DNA from: Balanoglossus misakiensis
Taxonomy: Eukaryota; Hemichordata
Length of the DNA stretch: 64,000 bases
NCBI GenBank assembly: GCA_040954595.2
Contig: CM082597.2
Location: 5,394,001 to 5,458,000 of the forward strand
Direction: 5' to 3'
The position numbers were made by a program, and so were the translations under genes. This document shows positions 34,713-47,900 of this stretch, in pieces (position 1 is the stretch's first letter; every line of letters begins with the position of its first letter). Below the pieces are notes generated by a model. That model saw only the letters and a program-made list of their open reading frames with translations, ran no database searches and was not told the origin of the DNA.

Positions 34713-37028
34713 ATGGCCTCTACAGACATGTACCTGCTAGTCGAGGCCTTTCTCGCACTGACTTTGATAGTTCTGTCTGCAGTGTGGTTCCTAGGGCGAC
34801 GTAATCTACCACCTGGTCCCTGGGGATTGCCTTTTATTGGGTGTTTATTGCGTCTTGGCGAAAGGCCGCACAAGACTTTCAATGGGTGGGCCAAAATCTA
34901 CGGCGACGTGTTCAGCGTGCGGCTGGGGACGGAACTGGTAGTGGTACTCAACAGCCACAAAGCTATCAAGGATGCTTTCGTCAAGCGGGCGTCACAGTTC
35001 TCATCACGGCCTGCCAATGGAAGCATCATACAAGTCTTCGGCGACAAAGGTATATAAACTAGATATTTTATCGCTAAGAAACTAATGAAGCGCAAAGACG
35101 TTCATCTCCACCTTCAGCTGTGGAAACGCAGCTGTTCCGCCGAGGGGGTTTAAATTATGCAAAATATAAAATGCAAATCTTGTAAAATGCATATGATGTC
35201 AAAATTTCACTGACAACTAATATTGTTTAAAGAATATTAACATGAAATAACATGTATTTAACAAAATGATATACAATATATGTATAGTAGTTTATTGATC
35301 TTTTATATAACATAATTTATTTGTTCCCCCCAGGCGTTGTTGGTGTTCCATGGCCAGTATGTCGAAATGTTAGAAAACACGTTAGACACACCCTACAAGA
35401 GCTTGGAATGGCAAAGCACGCGACGGAACATCGAATTCACGAAGAAAACGAATATCTCATCAGCAGCCTTCGAGAATTAAACGGTGAACCGGCAGATTTG
35501 GAGCACCTCATAATGAATGCTTTTTCTAACATCATGTGTAACATGCTTTTTGGTAAGAGGTTTGATTACAGCGACGGTGGGTTCAGACATTTATTGAAAC
35601 TCGCTTCGAATTTGGACCGAAATGTCGAGGCATCGGTCTTGCTGAACTTTTACCCGTTCTTATGGCGTGCGCCAGTGCCAGCAGTGAAGAAAATTCGCGA
35701 CACCTACAAAGAGATGATCGACTATATGAAGAATGAAATTGACAAGCGTCGCTCGGCCAACCAGCACGACTGTGTCCAGGAATCATTCATAGATGCCTAC
35801 GTATTGCTCGAGGAGAAATATCAGAAGCATCTCTCAGCAGACGACAGGTCACCAGAAATATTTGGGAACCCTGAATGCCTTCCTGGTTTATTGGTGGAGC
35901 TTTTAATGGCGGCAACATCCACAGTTTCACTTACCCTACGTTGGGGTCTGTTACACTTATGTCTCAACCCGGCTGTGCAGGAGAAATGCTTCCAGGAAAT
36001 CAAAGATGTCGTCGGGCTGGACACTGCCCCAACGTTCGCTGAGAAATCCAAACTGCCCTACCTAGAAGCCGTGACGCTGGAAATTCACAGAATAGCATTT
36101 ATTGTGCCGTTAGGCTTGCACCATTCCCCCCACCAGGACGCCGACTTGTATGGATACACTATTCCTAAAGGAACGATGATTTTCGCCAACTTGTGGGCTG
36201 TACACATGGATGAGCGAAACTGGCCCAGCCCAGAAAAGTTCGATCCTTCTCGGTTCCTGGATGAAAATGAGAAAGTGATTAACAGAGAGAAGATTATCCC
36301 ATTCTCAATCGGTAAGAGCTGCTGATGCAATATGAAAAAATAAAACTGTCAGATTTTTGCTCCGAACAACAAGATAGGATATCTACGTCATAGGCATTAA
36401 AGGCTCCAAAATTTGCATTCCGCGCTGCCAAATTTCAAAAGTCTCTACTGATTGTTTTTCTCTAACGACCCCAAATGTTAACCGAGTTCGTCAGATAATG
36501 TTTTTTTTTCTCCAGATTTTAAACAACTGGTTAAGAATTTGAAATGTTGCTGTAGGGTATGAAACCAGTGTAATTGAGCCTGGGAATGTCTTAATTTGTG
36601 TCGTCTTGACATTACTACTTAATACAAGCTACTGTGTGCCCATTCCTCCCATACAGTATGGATAGGTTTCCATTTCCCAAACTCTTTTCATTTATTCTGA
36701 TTTTCTGATATTTTATCACCCACACTGTAACTTCCATACTTCCCTTCGATGACCCATATTAGGAGTTGCTTATTAGCATAAAAATTAACATATCGTTAAT
36801 ATGTAGAACGCGATCTGACCAATGACGTGCTTATACCTTTCAGGTGGAAGAGACTGTATCGGATCAGAACTGGCCAAGATGGAGATCTTTCTCTTTCTGT
36901 CCCGACTGATCCAAGAATTCAAATTCAAGTTACCGGATGGTGAAGCAACTCCGTCGCTCGAGGGGAAATTTGCCAGCTTACACGTACCGGATAACCACAA
37001 AATTGAGGCCTTGAAACGTTCAGAGTGA
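34713..37028 (+). CDS. CYP2-like: Cytochrome P450, CYP2-like, gene 1 (3 exons, 499 residues)
   Basis: Exons 34713-35049, 35334-36311 and 36844-37028, both introns phase 1 with GT-AG ends. A microsomal haem-thiolate mono-oxygenase by family. Start chosen at the first ATG in good context (accatgg); it gives a membrane anchor (residues 6-27) and the proline hinge LPPGPWGLP. Other marks: K-helix EIHR (E362, R365), FDPSRF, and the haem loop FSIGGRDCIG split by the second intron, with ligand Cys443. The I-helix reads MAATSTVS, so the usual acidic residue before the Thr is Ser308. Length is normal for CYP2. Vertebrate CYP2 genes usually have nine exons; here there are three. Tandem partner of the gene at 38977. 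Substrate cannot be told from sequence. Confidence 0.93.
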
Positions 37029-38342
37029 GAACAGACTGGGCATTCAAGTAATGAAATGATGCTAGTTCACTGAAAACAGGTTGAGCTGCACAGAAATATT
37101 GCACTGACCATCACTTTTCAAGTTGATCAACACAGTAAACAAAGAAAAAAAATATTGTATGCTTTTTCTATATGTTTTCACACAGTTTTTTTCTGCAAAT
37201 TTATGACTTCATAGTGTACTTACTATATTATCTTTATTATGCCATTAATTGGTTATTAAGTACTAATGTAATTTTTGTTAATTGATTTGTTTGTAATTTC
37301 ATATTATTGGAAACTTGCATCTTTTTTGTTCAGCAGTCGACTTTTATTTAGTAATTTTGCCCCAAATTATTGATCATCATTATGATACTGCTTATTTGGT
37401 CATTATGCCATCCATTCATAATGTGATGTATTTTATACCTACATTCGTTTCTTGCCTTTATTTGGTTAATATTTCGTCTTTATTTAGCCGTACTAAATTA
37501 GCAAGATCAGTGTGCTTTAGTTGTTAATTGGTTATTCGGTCATTATTATTGCATTATTTGGCCGTTATATGGCATTGTTTTGATGTTTGACTCAGTTATA
37601 AAATTAACCTGTACTTGTACCATTTTATCGATGACTGCAGAACAATTTCATCTCAGTTTTGTGGTATTGTTTCAGCACATGAATAAGTTAAAAGATTAAG
37701 TGAGTTGGAAATTGTATTTGCCGATGTAGTTTAACAGGCAGAATTACTTGCTACATTAGATATTCATACTGACACCCCCAAATTTTTTCACAAGTCAATC
37801 TCAATATAACTTTTATGAGCAACTTTTCGAGAATTAATAAACCTTAGAATGTCACGTGTCAATTTTCTTTGCAACGTGCAGTATCGTGTCATACCACAGG
37901 CGCCATAACCCTTGTTACGTGAACCAATTAACTGTCCACAGTCACTCCGCCTATCTCAAAAATGTCCTTGTATAGGCCTAAGGATTGGTCTTGTATCAAA
38001 CATAATTAATGGAGAAAGGGCAGAGAGAGAGAGAGGCTTTGTCCCCTTAAAGCATTATGATTTTTGGCTGGCATTCAATAGAACTTTCATACAAATGTAG
38101 TTGTTTACACCAGGGTGAAATGCAAATTGGCCCGTCGATCAGAAAACGATCTTTCACCAAACATTCTCGAGTGAAAAAAAAGATTTATGAGACGGAAAAA
38201 AGTCGATTTTACAGTCTTTAAAAACAAGACGTTTGCATGCGAGTCGCCTTTCCGTGCACGTAATTGGGGGCATTAGGTCAACGCCCTTTATTTGAACCAT
38301 GGATGGAACACTGCCAGGAGTTACGTGCTCACCTAACACTAC
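37029..38342. other. 3' flank of P450 gene 1
   Basis: AT-rich sequence with short diverged repeats of the ttggttat/ttatttggt type between about 37230 and 37570. A possible poly(A) signal aataaa lies at 37836-37841, and there may be nearer unlisted ones. No further gene seen. Confidence 0.4.
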
Positions 38343-38902
38343 CCAGTCCAGGGTAAGCCTAATTCAAGATTCACGTTTCAAGTTTCACGTTTCACAGCCC
38401 AAGATTCATATTCTGATTCAGATTCGAGTCTTGTCTAATATGTTTATGCTGCCGTAACCAGGGGTGCGTACGATTGTTTATTGTCCTCGATCCCCGCCCG
38501 CGCCCAAGCAAGGTTCCCCAAATATTCTGTTCGATTATCGCGTGACGTCATTGTCGGGTATCTCTTCAAGTTCAGTTTCAACAGCATTTTTTCAAAGAGA
38601 TGCACCCTATTTATTATTTTCTAACACATGAATGACCCTAGGCCTGAGATCGCACCATGGCCTGCAATCTCGGTATTCACAGATACTTTTAAGCGTAATT
38701 CTGATATAATTAGTAGGTTTAGGGTCCGGGTACATTTTACAACCGATAACTAAAGCAAAAGGACTAATTCCTATATTCTGAATCAAGTGAATGAAATGTA
38801 GACGGCGAAAGGACGTGACAAGACGCGAATCTGAATCAGAATATGAATCTTGGGCTGTGGAACGTGAAACGTGAATCTTGAATAAGGCTTACCCCCAGTC
38901 CA
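38343..38902. mobile_element. 544-bp non-autonomous DNA transposon with about 80-bp terminal inverted repeats
   Basis: The left arm 38351-38435 and right arm 38817-38894 are near-perfect complements (start gggtaagcct), apart from a 7-base tandem gain in the left arm and a few substitutions. The 8-bp direct repeat ccagtcca sits at 38343-38350 and 38895-38902. The interior has no reading frame of note. Target size fits a hAT-type MITE. It sits 75 bp upstream of the second P450 start codon. Confidence 0.8.
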
Positions 38903-38976
38903 GGGTATTACTGCAGCAAAATTGCGACAAAGTCACTAAATGTTAAAGTAAGTAAACAGTTCCAGCAGAAGAAAAT

Positions 38977-41054
38977 ATGGCGTACACAGACAGCTTGACA
39001 AATCCCTTCGTCGTACTGGCAGTGACTGTTTTGTTCACAGTTTGGTTCCTAAGCCGACGCGGTAACCTACCACCTGGTCCCTGGGGACTGCCTATCATTG
39101 GGTGTTTATTTCGTCTCGGTGAAAGACCTTACAAAACGTTTAATGATTGGGCCAAAATCTATGGCGACGTGTTCAGCGTACGGCTGGGGACGGAACTGGT
39201 AGTGGTACTCAACAGCCATCAAGCCATCAAGGATGCTTTCGTCAAGCGAGCTTCCCAATTCTCATCTCGGCCTCAAGTTGGAAGCTATACACTCCCCCAA
39301 AATAAAGGTAAACTTTTTAAATCCGTATAATTCTCGTGTTCTTCAGGCGGTCACCCCATAGCCTTGTTTGTGTAAGGGTATTAGTCACCCCATTGCCTTG
39401 GTCAGGTAACGGTATTAGTCACCCCATTGCCTTGGTGGAGTAACGGTATTTATTACTCACCCCATTGCCGCTGCCGTTACACAACCAAGGCAATGGGGTG
39501 ACTAATACCGTTACACAATCAAGGCTATACCGTACACCTTTAACATATACATGTATACCATTTATCAGTCGTTCGTATGTGTGTTATTACTTTGTTTGTA
39601 TTCCTCTAGGCATCATCAGTTCCCTCTGGCCAGTGTGTAGAGACCTCAGAAGACAATGTAGGCACATTCTGCACGAACTCGGAATGGCAAAACGCGCGAC
39701 GGAAGAGAGAATTCACGAAGAAAACGAATATCTCGTCAGCAGCCTTCGAGAATTGAACGGTGAACCGACAGATTTAGAGCACCTCGTTATGAATGCAGTT
39801 TCTAACATCACATGCAACATGCTTTTTGGGAAGAGGTTTGAGTACGACGACGACAATTTCAGACATTTGTTAGAGACGCTTTCGGATTTCGAGAGGGAAA
39901 TTGATGCGTCGAGCGTGCTGACCTTCATTCCTTTGCTGTGGCACCTGCCCATACCAGCAGCAACGAGGCTTCGGCGTTCCTTTGAGGAGTTATCCGACTG
40001 CGTGAGGACCGAAATCGACAAGCATCTTCTGACAAAGCCGCCCGACTCCGAGCGAGAATCATTCATAGATACCTACTTATTGCTGAAGAAGAAATACCAG
40101 AAACTCGGATCATCAGACGACAATTTATCAGAAATCTTTGGTGATGATGAATATTTTAAGAGATCGGTGACTGACTTGTTTATCGGGGGTTCATCAACCA
40201 CTTCAGTTACCCTGCTCTGGGGTCTGCTGTATTTATGCCTGCACCCGGATGTGCAGGAGAAATGCTTCCAGGAAATCAAAGATGTCATCGGGCTGGACAC
40301 TGCCCCAACGTTCGCTGATAAATCCAGACTGCCCTACCTAGAAGCCGTGGCGCTGGAGATCCAGAGAATGGCCTCCATTTCCCCGTTAGGCTTGCCCCAT
40401 GAACCGCAGCAAGATGCTAATCTGTACGGCTACACTATTCCAAAAGGGACAATGGTCTTAGCCAACTTGTGGGCCGTCCATAAGACTTCGCGATACTGGG
40501 CAAATCCAGACATGTTTGATCCTTCTCGATTTCTGGATGAAAATGGCAAGGTTGTCAACAGAGAGAAGATTATCCCATTTTCAATCGGTAAGAAGTGTAT
40601 ACCAGGTTCACACTTGGTGAAACTTGAAACGTTTCAGAGACACAGTTCGCCGTTTGTAAACACCGAGGATTGATCCTTTGAGTCACAAACTCATGCAATG
40701 TCACCTACCCAATAATTGCACCTGACGACTAAAAAATGAATCACATGCTTCATTATGCTTGCGAAGTGGCGTCTATCAGTAATTCCAGGTTATTTTTTCA
40801 GCATTTTGTTTGATGTGTCAATTTTACCTAAACCTTACTGACTTTATACATTTTGTCTTTTTACTCCAGGTGGCAGAGACTGCATCGGTTCCGGACTGGC
40901 CAAGATGGAAATATTCCTCTTTCTGTCTCGGTGGATTCAAGAATTCAAGTTCAAGTTACCCGATGGCGAACCTATCCCACCACTGGAGGGGAGAGTTGCA
41001 AGTTTACTTCAGCCAGAAAGTTACAAAATTGTGGCCTTAAAACGCAAAGAGTAA
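38977..41054 (+). CDS. CYP2-like: Cytochrome P450, CYP2-like, gene 2 (3 exons, 497 residues)
   Basis: Exons 38977-39307, 39610-40587 and 40870-41054, same phase-1 intron positions as gene 1, and exons 2 and 3 are exactly the same length (978 and 185 bp). Start at the first ATG (aaaatatggcg), giving an anchor (residues 7-25) and LPPGPWGLP. K-helix EIQR (E360, R363), FDPSRF, and the haem loop FSIGGRDCIG with Cys441. The I-helix is IGGSSTTS; again Ser (306) replaces the usual Asp/Glu. Intron 1 carries a fold-back repeat. A DNA transposon lies just upstream and a large satellite array begins about 0.9 kb downstream. Clearly a tandem duplicate of gene 1; a microsomal mono-oxygenase by family, substrate unknown. 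Confidence 0.93.
39377..39510. repeat. Fold-back element with 34-bp direct repeats in intron 1 of P450 gene 2
   Basis: Three direct units of 34 bp (starts 39377, 39411, 39445, each with caccccattgcc) are followed by a reversed copy. The left arm 39410-39435 and right arm 39485-39510 are a perfect 26-bp inverted repeat. Gene 1 lacks it at the same place, so it arrived after the duplication. It looks like a fold-back transposon or remnant. Confidence 0.8.
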
Positions 41055-41990
41055 GGATACCTAAAGCCCTGATAGAAAAATCTCATTTTGCAGAATAGTT
41101 TCTTCGCAGTGTTTTCCATTATTGTGCTTTGAATTTACATTGGTTCTTTTATTTGAGTTGACTGGTGGGTAAACACAAACATTTTTTATCAACCATTGTC
41201 AGTGGCTGTACACTTAAATATTAGCAAGTTCCCATTACAAGAGTACACAATTATCGTGGTATAAGAAAATAGGTATTAAAATCCCCACGAAGTCAAATCA
41301 GTGTCATGTGTTGACTAAGGAAAGGGTTGAAGTATTTTATCGATTGAAACTGTGGTAAAAGACACTGCTAGAATTGAGGCTTTAATTAACCAAGTAAAGC
41401 GTTGGCTTTATACTAACACACAAAGCTTTTTTGATGTACCATTTGAAACCAACGTTAACTCATTCAACGTAAACAACTAAGAACTGTGGTGAATTTTAAT
41501 CGAGTTTGAAATCAATGAATATGTTATTGAAAATAAGAGGTTAGGTTAGAACAATGGGCATGCGAGGAAAAGTGGTAGAGAAAAACAAGTCCATATATCA
41601 GTCTGGCAGTGTTATCGTTCTGTCAGACAAGTTCTGAAATGTCAAATCAGGACACGACCTCAATGACCTCAACCACTGGCTGATTGAGCTCACTGAACAG
41701 TCTGGTTGATTCTAAGGTGACATTGTATGAAAGTACACTGACACGTAACAAGACAGACTGCAGATATGCACGTACCAAACTCTGGCACTGTTCCATGACG
41801 TCATGTCTACTACACCGCCGAAATATTTCTGGCAGTTGCCAAATTAGGACGATGGGAAGTCAGATGTGTTTTAAAAATTTCGAGGTAATAAAATATCACT
41901 GAGAGGTGTATTTCTTAAGATTGGCACATATAAATGGAATTGACCCTTTGTCTTATAAAGTGTGTGTGTGTGCGTGAATGGATGAATGGA
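41055..41990. other. 3' flank of P450 gene 2 up to the satellite
   Basis: No further gene. A possible poly(A) signal aataaa lies at 41887-41892. Just before the array there is a gtgtgtgtg tract and a short gaatggat repeat (41960-41990), which may mark the join. Confidence 0.5.
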
Positions 41991-44900
41991 TACGAAATTT
42001 TGAAGCTTCGCAAAATCGAAAAATCGTCATTTTTGGATGATTTTCATGAGCTATAACGCATGGTTTTTATCAAAAAATGACCACATTTTGAAATTTCGCG
42101 AAGTCGAAAAATTGACATTTCTGGATGATTTTCATGAGCTATAACCTATGGTTTTTATCAAAAAATGACCACATTTTGAAATTTCGCGAAGTCGAAAAAT
42201 TGACATTTCTGGATGATTTTCATGAGCTATAACCCATGGTTTTTATCAAAAAACCACCAAATTTTGAAATTTCGCGAAGTCGAAAAATTGACATTTCTGG
42301 ATGATTTTCATGAGCTATAACCCATGGTTTTTATCAAAAAACCACCAAATTTTGAAATTTCGCGAAGTCGAAAAATTGACATTTCTGGATGATTTTCATG
42401 AGCTATCACCCATGGTTTTTATCAAAAAACCACCAAATTTTGAAATTTCTCGAAGTCGAAAAATTGACATTTCTGGATGATTTTCATGAGCTATAACCCA
42501 TGGTTTTTATCAAAAAACCACCAAATTCTGAAATTTCGCGAGGTCGGAAAATTGACATTTCTGGATGATTTTCATGAGCTATAACCCATGGTTTTTATCA
42601 AAAAACCACCAAATTCTGAAATTTCGCGAGGTCGGAAAATTGACATTTCTGGATGATTTTCATGAGCTATAACCCATGGTTTTTATCAAAAAACCGCCAA
42701 ATTCTGAAATTTCGCGAGGTCGGAAAATTGACATTTCTGGATGATTTTCATGAGCTATAACCCATGGTTTTTATCAAAAAACCACCAAATTCTGAAATTT
42801 CGCGAGGTCGGAAAATTGACATTTCTGGATGATTTTCATGAGCTATAACCCATGGTTTTTATCAAAAAACCACCAAATTTTGAAATTTCTCGAAGTCGAA
42901 AAATTGACATTTCTGGATGATTTTCATGAGCTATAACCCATGGTTTTTATCAAAAAACCACCAAATTCTGAAATTTCGCGAGGTCGAAAAATTGACATTT
43001 CTGGATGATTTTCATGAGCTATAACCCATGGTTTTTATCAAAAAACCACCAAATTCTGAAATTTCGCGAGGTCGAAAAATTGACATTTCTGGATGATTTT
43101 CATGAGCTATAACCCATGGTTTTTATCAAAAAACCACCAAATTCTGAAATTTCGCGAGGTCGGAAAATTGACATTTCTGGATGATTTTCATGAGCTATAA
43201 CCCATGGTTTTTATCAAAAAACCACCAAATTCTGAAATTTCGCGAGGACGGAAAATGGACATTTCTGGATGATTTTCATGAGCTATAACCCATGGTTTTT
43301 ATCAAAAAACCACCAAATTCTGAAATTTCGCGAGGTCGAAACATTGACATTTCTGGATGATTTTCATGAGCTATAACGCATGGTTTTTATCAAAAAACCA
43401 CCAAATTCTGAAATTTCGCGAGGTCGAAAAATTGACATTTCTGGACCATTTTCATGAGCTATAACCCATGGTTTTTATCAAAAAACCACCAAATTCTGAA
43501 ATTTCGCGAGGTCGAAAAATTGACATTTCTGGACCATTTTCATGAGCTATAACCCATGGTTTTTATCAAAAAATGACCACATTTTGAAATTTCGCGAAGT
43601 CGAAAAATTGACATTTCTGGATGATTTTCATGAGCTATAACCCATGGTTTTTATCAAAAAACCACCAAATTTTGAAATTTCTCGAAGTCGAAAAATTGAC
43701 ATTTCTGGATGATTTTCATGAGCTATAACCCATGGTTTTTATCAAAAAACCACCAAATTCTGAAATTTCGCGAGGTCGAAAAATTGACATTTCTGGATGA
43801 TTTTCATGAGCTATAACCCATGGTTTATATCAAATAACGACCAAATTTTGAAATTTCGCGAAGTCGAAAAATTGACATTTCTGGATGATTTTCATGAGCT
43901 ATAACCCATGGTTTTTATCAAAAAACCACCAAATTCTGAAATTTCGCGAAGTCGAAAAATTAACATTTCTGGATGATTTTCATGAGTAATAACCCATGGT
44001 TTTTATCAAAAAAACACCAAATTCTGAAATTTCGCGAGGTCGGAAAATTGACATTTCTGGATGATTTTCATGAGCTATAACCCATGGTTTTTATCAAAAA
44101 ACCACCAAATTTTGAAATTTCTCGAAGTCGAAAAATTGACATTTCTGGATGATTTTCATGAGCTATAACCCATGGTTTTTATCAAAAAACCACCAAATTC
44201 TGAAATTTCGCGAGGTCGAAAAATTGACATTTCTGGATGATTTTCATGAGCTATAACCCATGGTTTTTATCAAAAAACCACCAAATTCTGAAATTTCGCG
44301 AGGTCGAAAAATTGACATTTCTGGATGATTTTCATGAGCTATAACCCATGGTTTTTATCAAAAAACCACCAAATTTTGAAATTTCGCGAAGTCGAAAAAT
44401 TGACATTTCTGGATGATTTTCATGAGCTATAACCCATGGTTTTTATCAAAAAACCACCAAATTCTGAAATTTCGCGAGGTCGAAAAATTGACATTTCTGG
44501 ATGATTTTCATGAGCTATAACCCATGGTTTTTATCAAAAAACCACCAAATTTTGAAATTTCGCGAAGTCGAAACATTGACATTTCTGGATGATTTTCATG
44601 AGCTATAACGCATGGTTTTTATCAAAAAACCACCAAATTCTGAAATTTCGCGAGGTCGAAAAATTGACATTTCTGGACCATTTTCATGAGCTATAACCCA
44701 TGGTTTTTATCAAAAAACCACCAAATTCTGAAATTTCGCGAGGTCGAAAAATTGACATTTCTGGATGATTTTCATGAGCTATAACCCATGGTTTTTATCA
44801 AAAAACCACCAAATTTTGAAATTTCGCGAAGTCGAAACATTGACATTTCTGGATGATTTTCATGAGCTATAACGCATGGTTTTTATCAAAAAACCACCAA

Positions 44901-47900
44901 ATTCTGAAATTTCGCGAGGTCGAAAAATTGACATTTCTGGACCATTTTCATGAGCTATAACCCATGGTTTTTATCAAAAAACCACCAAATTCTGAAATTT
45001 CGCGAGGTCGAAAAATTGACATTTCTGGACCATTTTCATGAGCTATAACCCATGGTTTTTATCAAAAAATGACCACATTTTGAAATTTCGCGAAGTCGAA
45101 AAATTGACATTTCTGGATGATTTTCATGAGCTATAACCTATGGTTTTTATCAAAAAATGACCACATTTTGAAATTTCGCGAAGTCGAAAAATTGACATTT
45201 CTGGATGATTTTCATGAGCTATAACCCATGGTTTTTATCAAAAAACCACCAAATTCTGAAATTTCGCGAGGTCGAAACATTGACATTTCTGGATGATTTT
45301 CATGAGTAATAACCCATGGTTTTTATCAAAAAAAACACCAAATTCTGAAATTTCGCGAGGTCGAAAAATTGACATTTCTGGATGATTTTCATGAGCTATA
45401 ACCCATGGTTTTTATCAAAAAACCACCAAATTTTGAAATTTCTCGAAGTCGAAAAATTGACATTTCTGGATGATTTTCATGAGCTATAACCCATGGTTTT
45501 TATCAAAAAACCACCAAATTCTGAAATTTCGCGAAGTCGAAAAATTAACATTTCTGGATGATTTTCATGAGTAATAACCCATGGTTTTTATCAAAAAAAC
45601 ACCAAATTCTGAAATTTCGCGAGGTCGGAAAATTGACATTTCTGGATGATTTTCATGAGCTATAACCCATGGTTTTTATCAAAAAACCACCAAATTTTGA
45701 AATTTCTCGAAGTCGAAAAATTGACATTTCTGGATGATTTTCATGAGCTATAACCCATGGTTTTTATCAAAAAACCACCAAATTCTGAAATTTCGCGAGG
45801 TCGAAAAATTGACATTTCTGGATGATTTTCATGAGCTATAACCCATGGTTTTTATCAAAAAACCACCAAATTCTGAAATTTCGCGATGTCGAAAAATTGA
45901 CATTTCTGGATGATTTTCATGAGCTATAACCCATGGTTTTTATCAAAAAACCACCAAATTCTGAAATTTCGCGAGGTCGAAAAATTGACATTTCTGGATG
46001 ATTTTCATGAGCTATAACCCATGGTTTTTATCAAAAAACCACCAAATTTTGAAATTTCGCGAAGTCGAAAAATTGACATTTCTGGATGATTTTCATGAGC
46101 TATAACCCATGGTTTTTATCAAAAAACCACCAAATTCTGAAATTTCGCGAGGTCGAAAAATTGACATTTCTGGATGATTTTCATGAGCTATAACCCATGG
46201 TTTTTATCAAAAAACCACCAAATTTTGAAATTTCGCGAAGTCGAAACATTGACATTTCTGGATGATTTTCATGAGCTATAACGCATGGTTTTTATCAAAA
46301 AACCACCAAATTCTGAAATTTCGCGAGGTCGAAAAATTGACATTTCTGGACCATTTTCATGAGCTATAACCCATGGTTTTTATCAAAAAACCACCAAATT
46401 CTGAAATTTCGCGAGGTCGAAAAATTGACATTTCTGGATGATTTTCATGAGCTATAACCCATGGTTTTTATCAAAAAACCACCAAATTTTGAAATTTCGC
46501 GAAGTCGAAACATTGACATTTCTGGATGATTTTCATGAGCTATAACGCATGGTTTTTATCAAAAAACCACCAAATTCTGAAATTTCGCGAGGTCGAAAAA
46601 TTGACATTTCTGGACCATTTTCATGAGCTATAACCCATGGTTTTTATCAAAAAACCACCAAATTCTGAAATTTCGCGAGGTCGAAAAATTGACATTTCTG
46701 GACCATTTTCATGAGCTATAACCCATGGTTTTTATCAAAAAATGACCACATTTTGAAATTTCGCGAAGTCGAAAAATTGACATTTCTGGATGATTTTCAT
46801 GAGCTATAACCTATGGTTTTTATCAAAAAATGACCACATTTTGAAATTTCGCGAAGTCGAAAAATTGACATTTCTGGATGATTTTCATGAGCTATAACCC
46901 ATGGTTTTTATCAAAAAACCACCAAATTCTGAAATTTCGCGAGGTCGAAACATTGACATTTCTGGATGATTTTCATGAGTAATAACCCATGGTTTTTATC
47001 AAAAAAAACACCAAATTCTGAAATTTCGCGAGGTCGAAAAATTGACATTTCTGGATGATTTTCATGAGCTATAACCCATGGTTTTTATCAAAAAACCACC
47101 AAATTTTGAAATTTCTCGAAGTCGAAAAATTGACATTTCTGGATGATTTTCATGAGCTATAACCCATGGTTTTTATCAAAAAACCACCAAATTCTGAAAT
47201 TTCGCGAGGTCGAAAAATTGACATTTCTGGATGATTTTCATGAGCTATAACCCATGGTTTTTATCAAAAAACCACCAAATTCTGAAATTTCGCGAGGTCG
47301 AAAAATTGACATTTCTGGATGATTTTCATGAGCTATAACCCATGGTTTTTATCAAAAAACAACCAAATTCTGAAATTTCGCGAGGTCGAAAAATTGACAT
47401 TTCTGGATGATTTTCATGAGCTATAACCCATGGTTTTTATCAAAAAACCACCAAATTTAGAAATTTCGCGAAGTCGAAAAATTGACATTTCTGGATGATT
47501 TTCATGAGCTATAACCCATGGTTTTTATCAAAAAACCACCAAATTCTGAAATTTCGCGAGGTCGGCAAATTGACATTTCTGGATGATTTTCATGAGCTAT
47601 AACCCATGGTTTTTATCAAAAAACCACCAAATTTTGAAATTTCGCGAAGTCGAAAAATTGACATTTCTGGATGATTTTCATGAGCTATAACCCATGGTTT
47701 TTATCAAAAAACCACCAAATTCTGAAATTTCGCGAGGTCGAAAAATTGACATTTCTGGATGATTTTCATGAGCTATAACCCATGGTTTTTATCAAAAAAC
47801 CACCAAATTCTGAAATTTCGCGAGGTCGAAAAATTGACATTTCTGGATGATTTTCATGAGCTATAACCCATGGTTTTTATCAAAAAACCACCAAATTCTG

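Noticed and set aside
36312-36330. Early stop after FSIG in P450 gene 1 (truncated protein)
   Set aside because: The stop is past a gtaaga donor; the next exon restores the haem loop in frame, as in gene 2.
39465-39609. Extension of P450 gene 2 exon 2 upstream to an earlier ATG
   Set aside because: The extra residues come from the fold-back repeat and intron, and a good acceptor (ttcctctag) fits gene 1 exactly.
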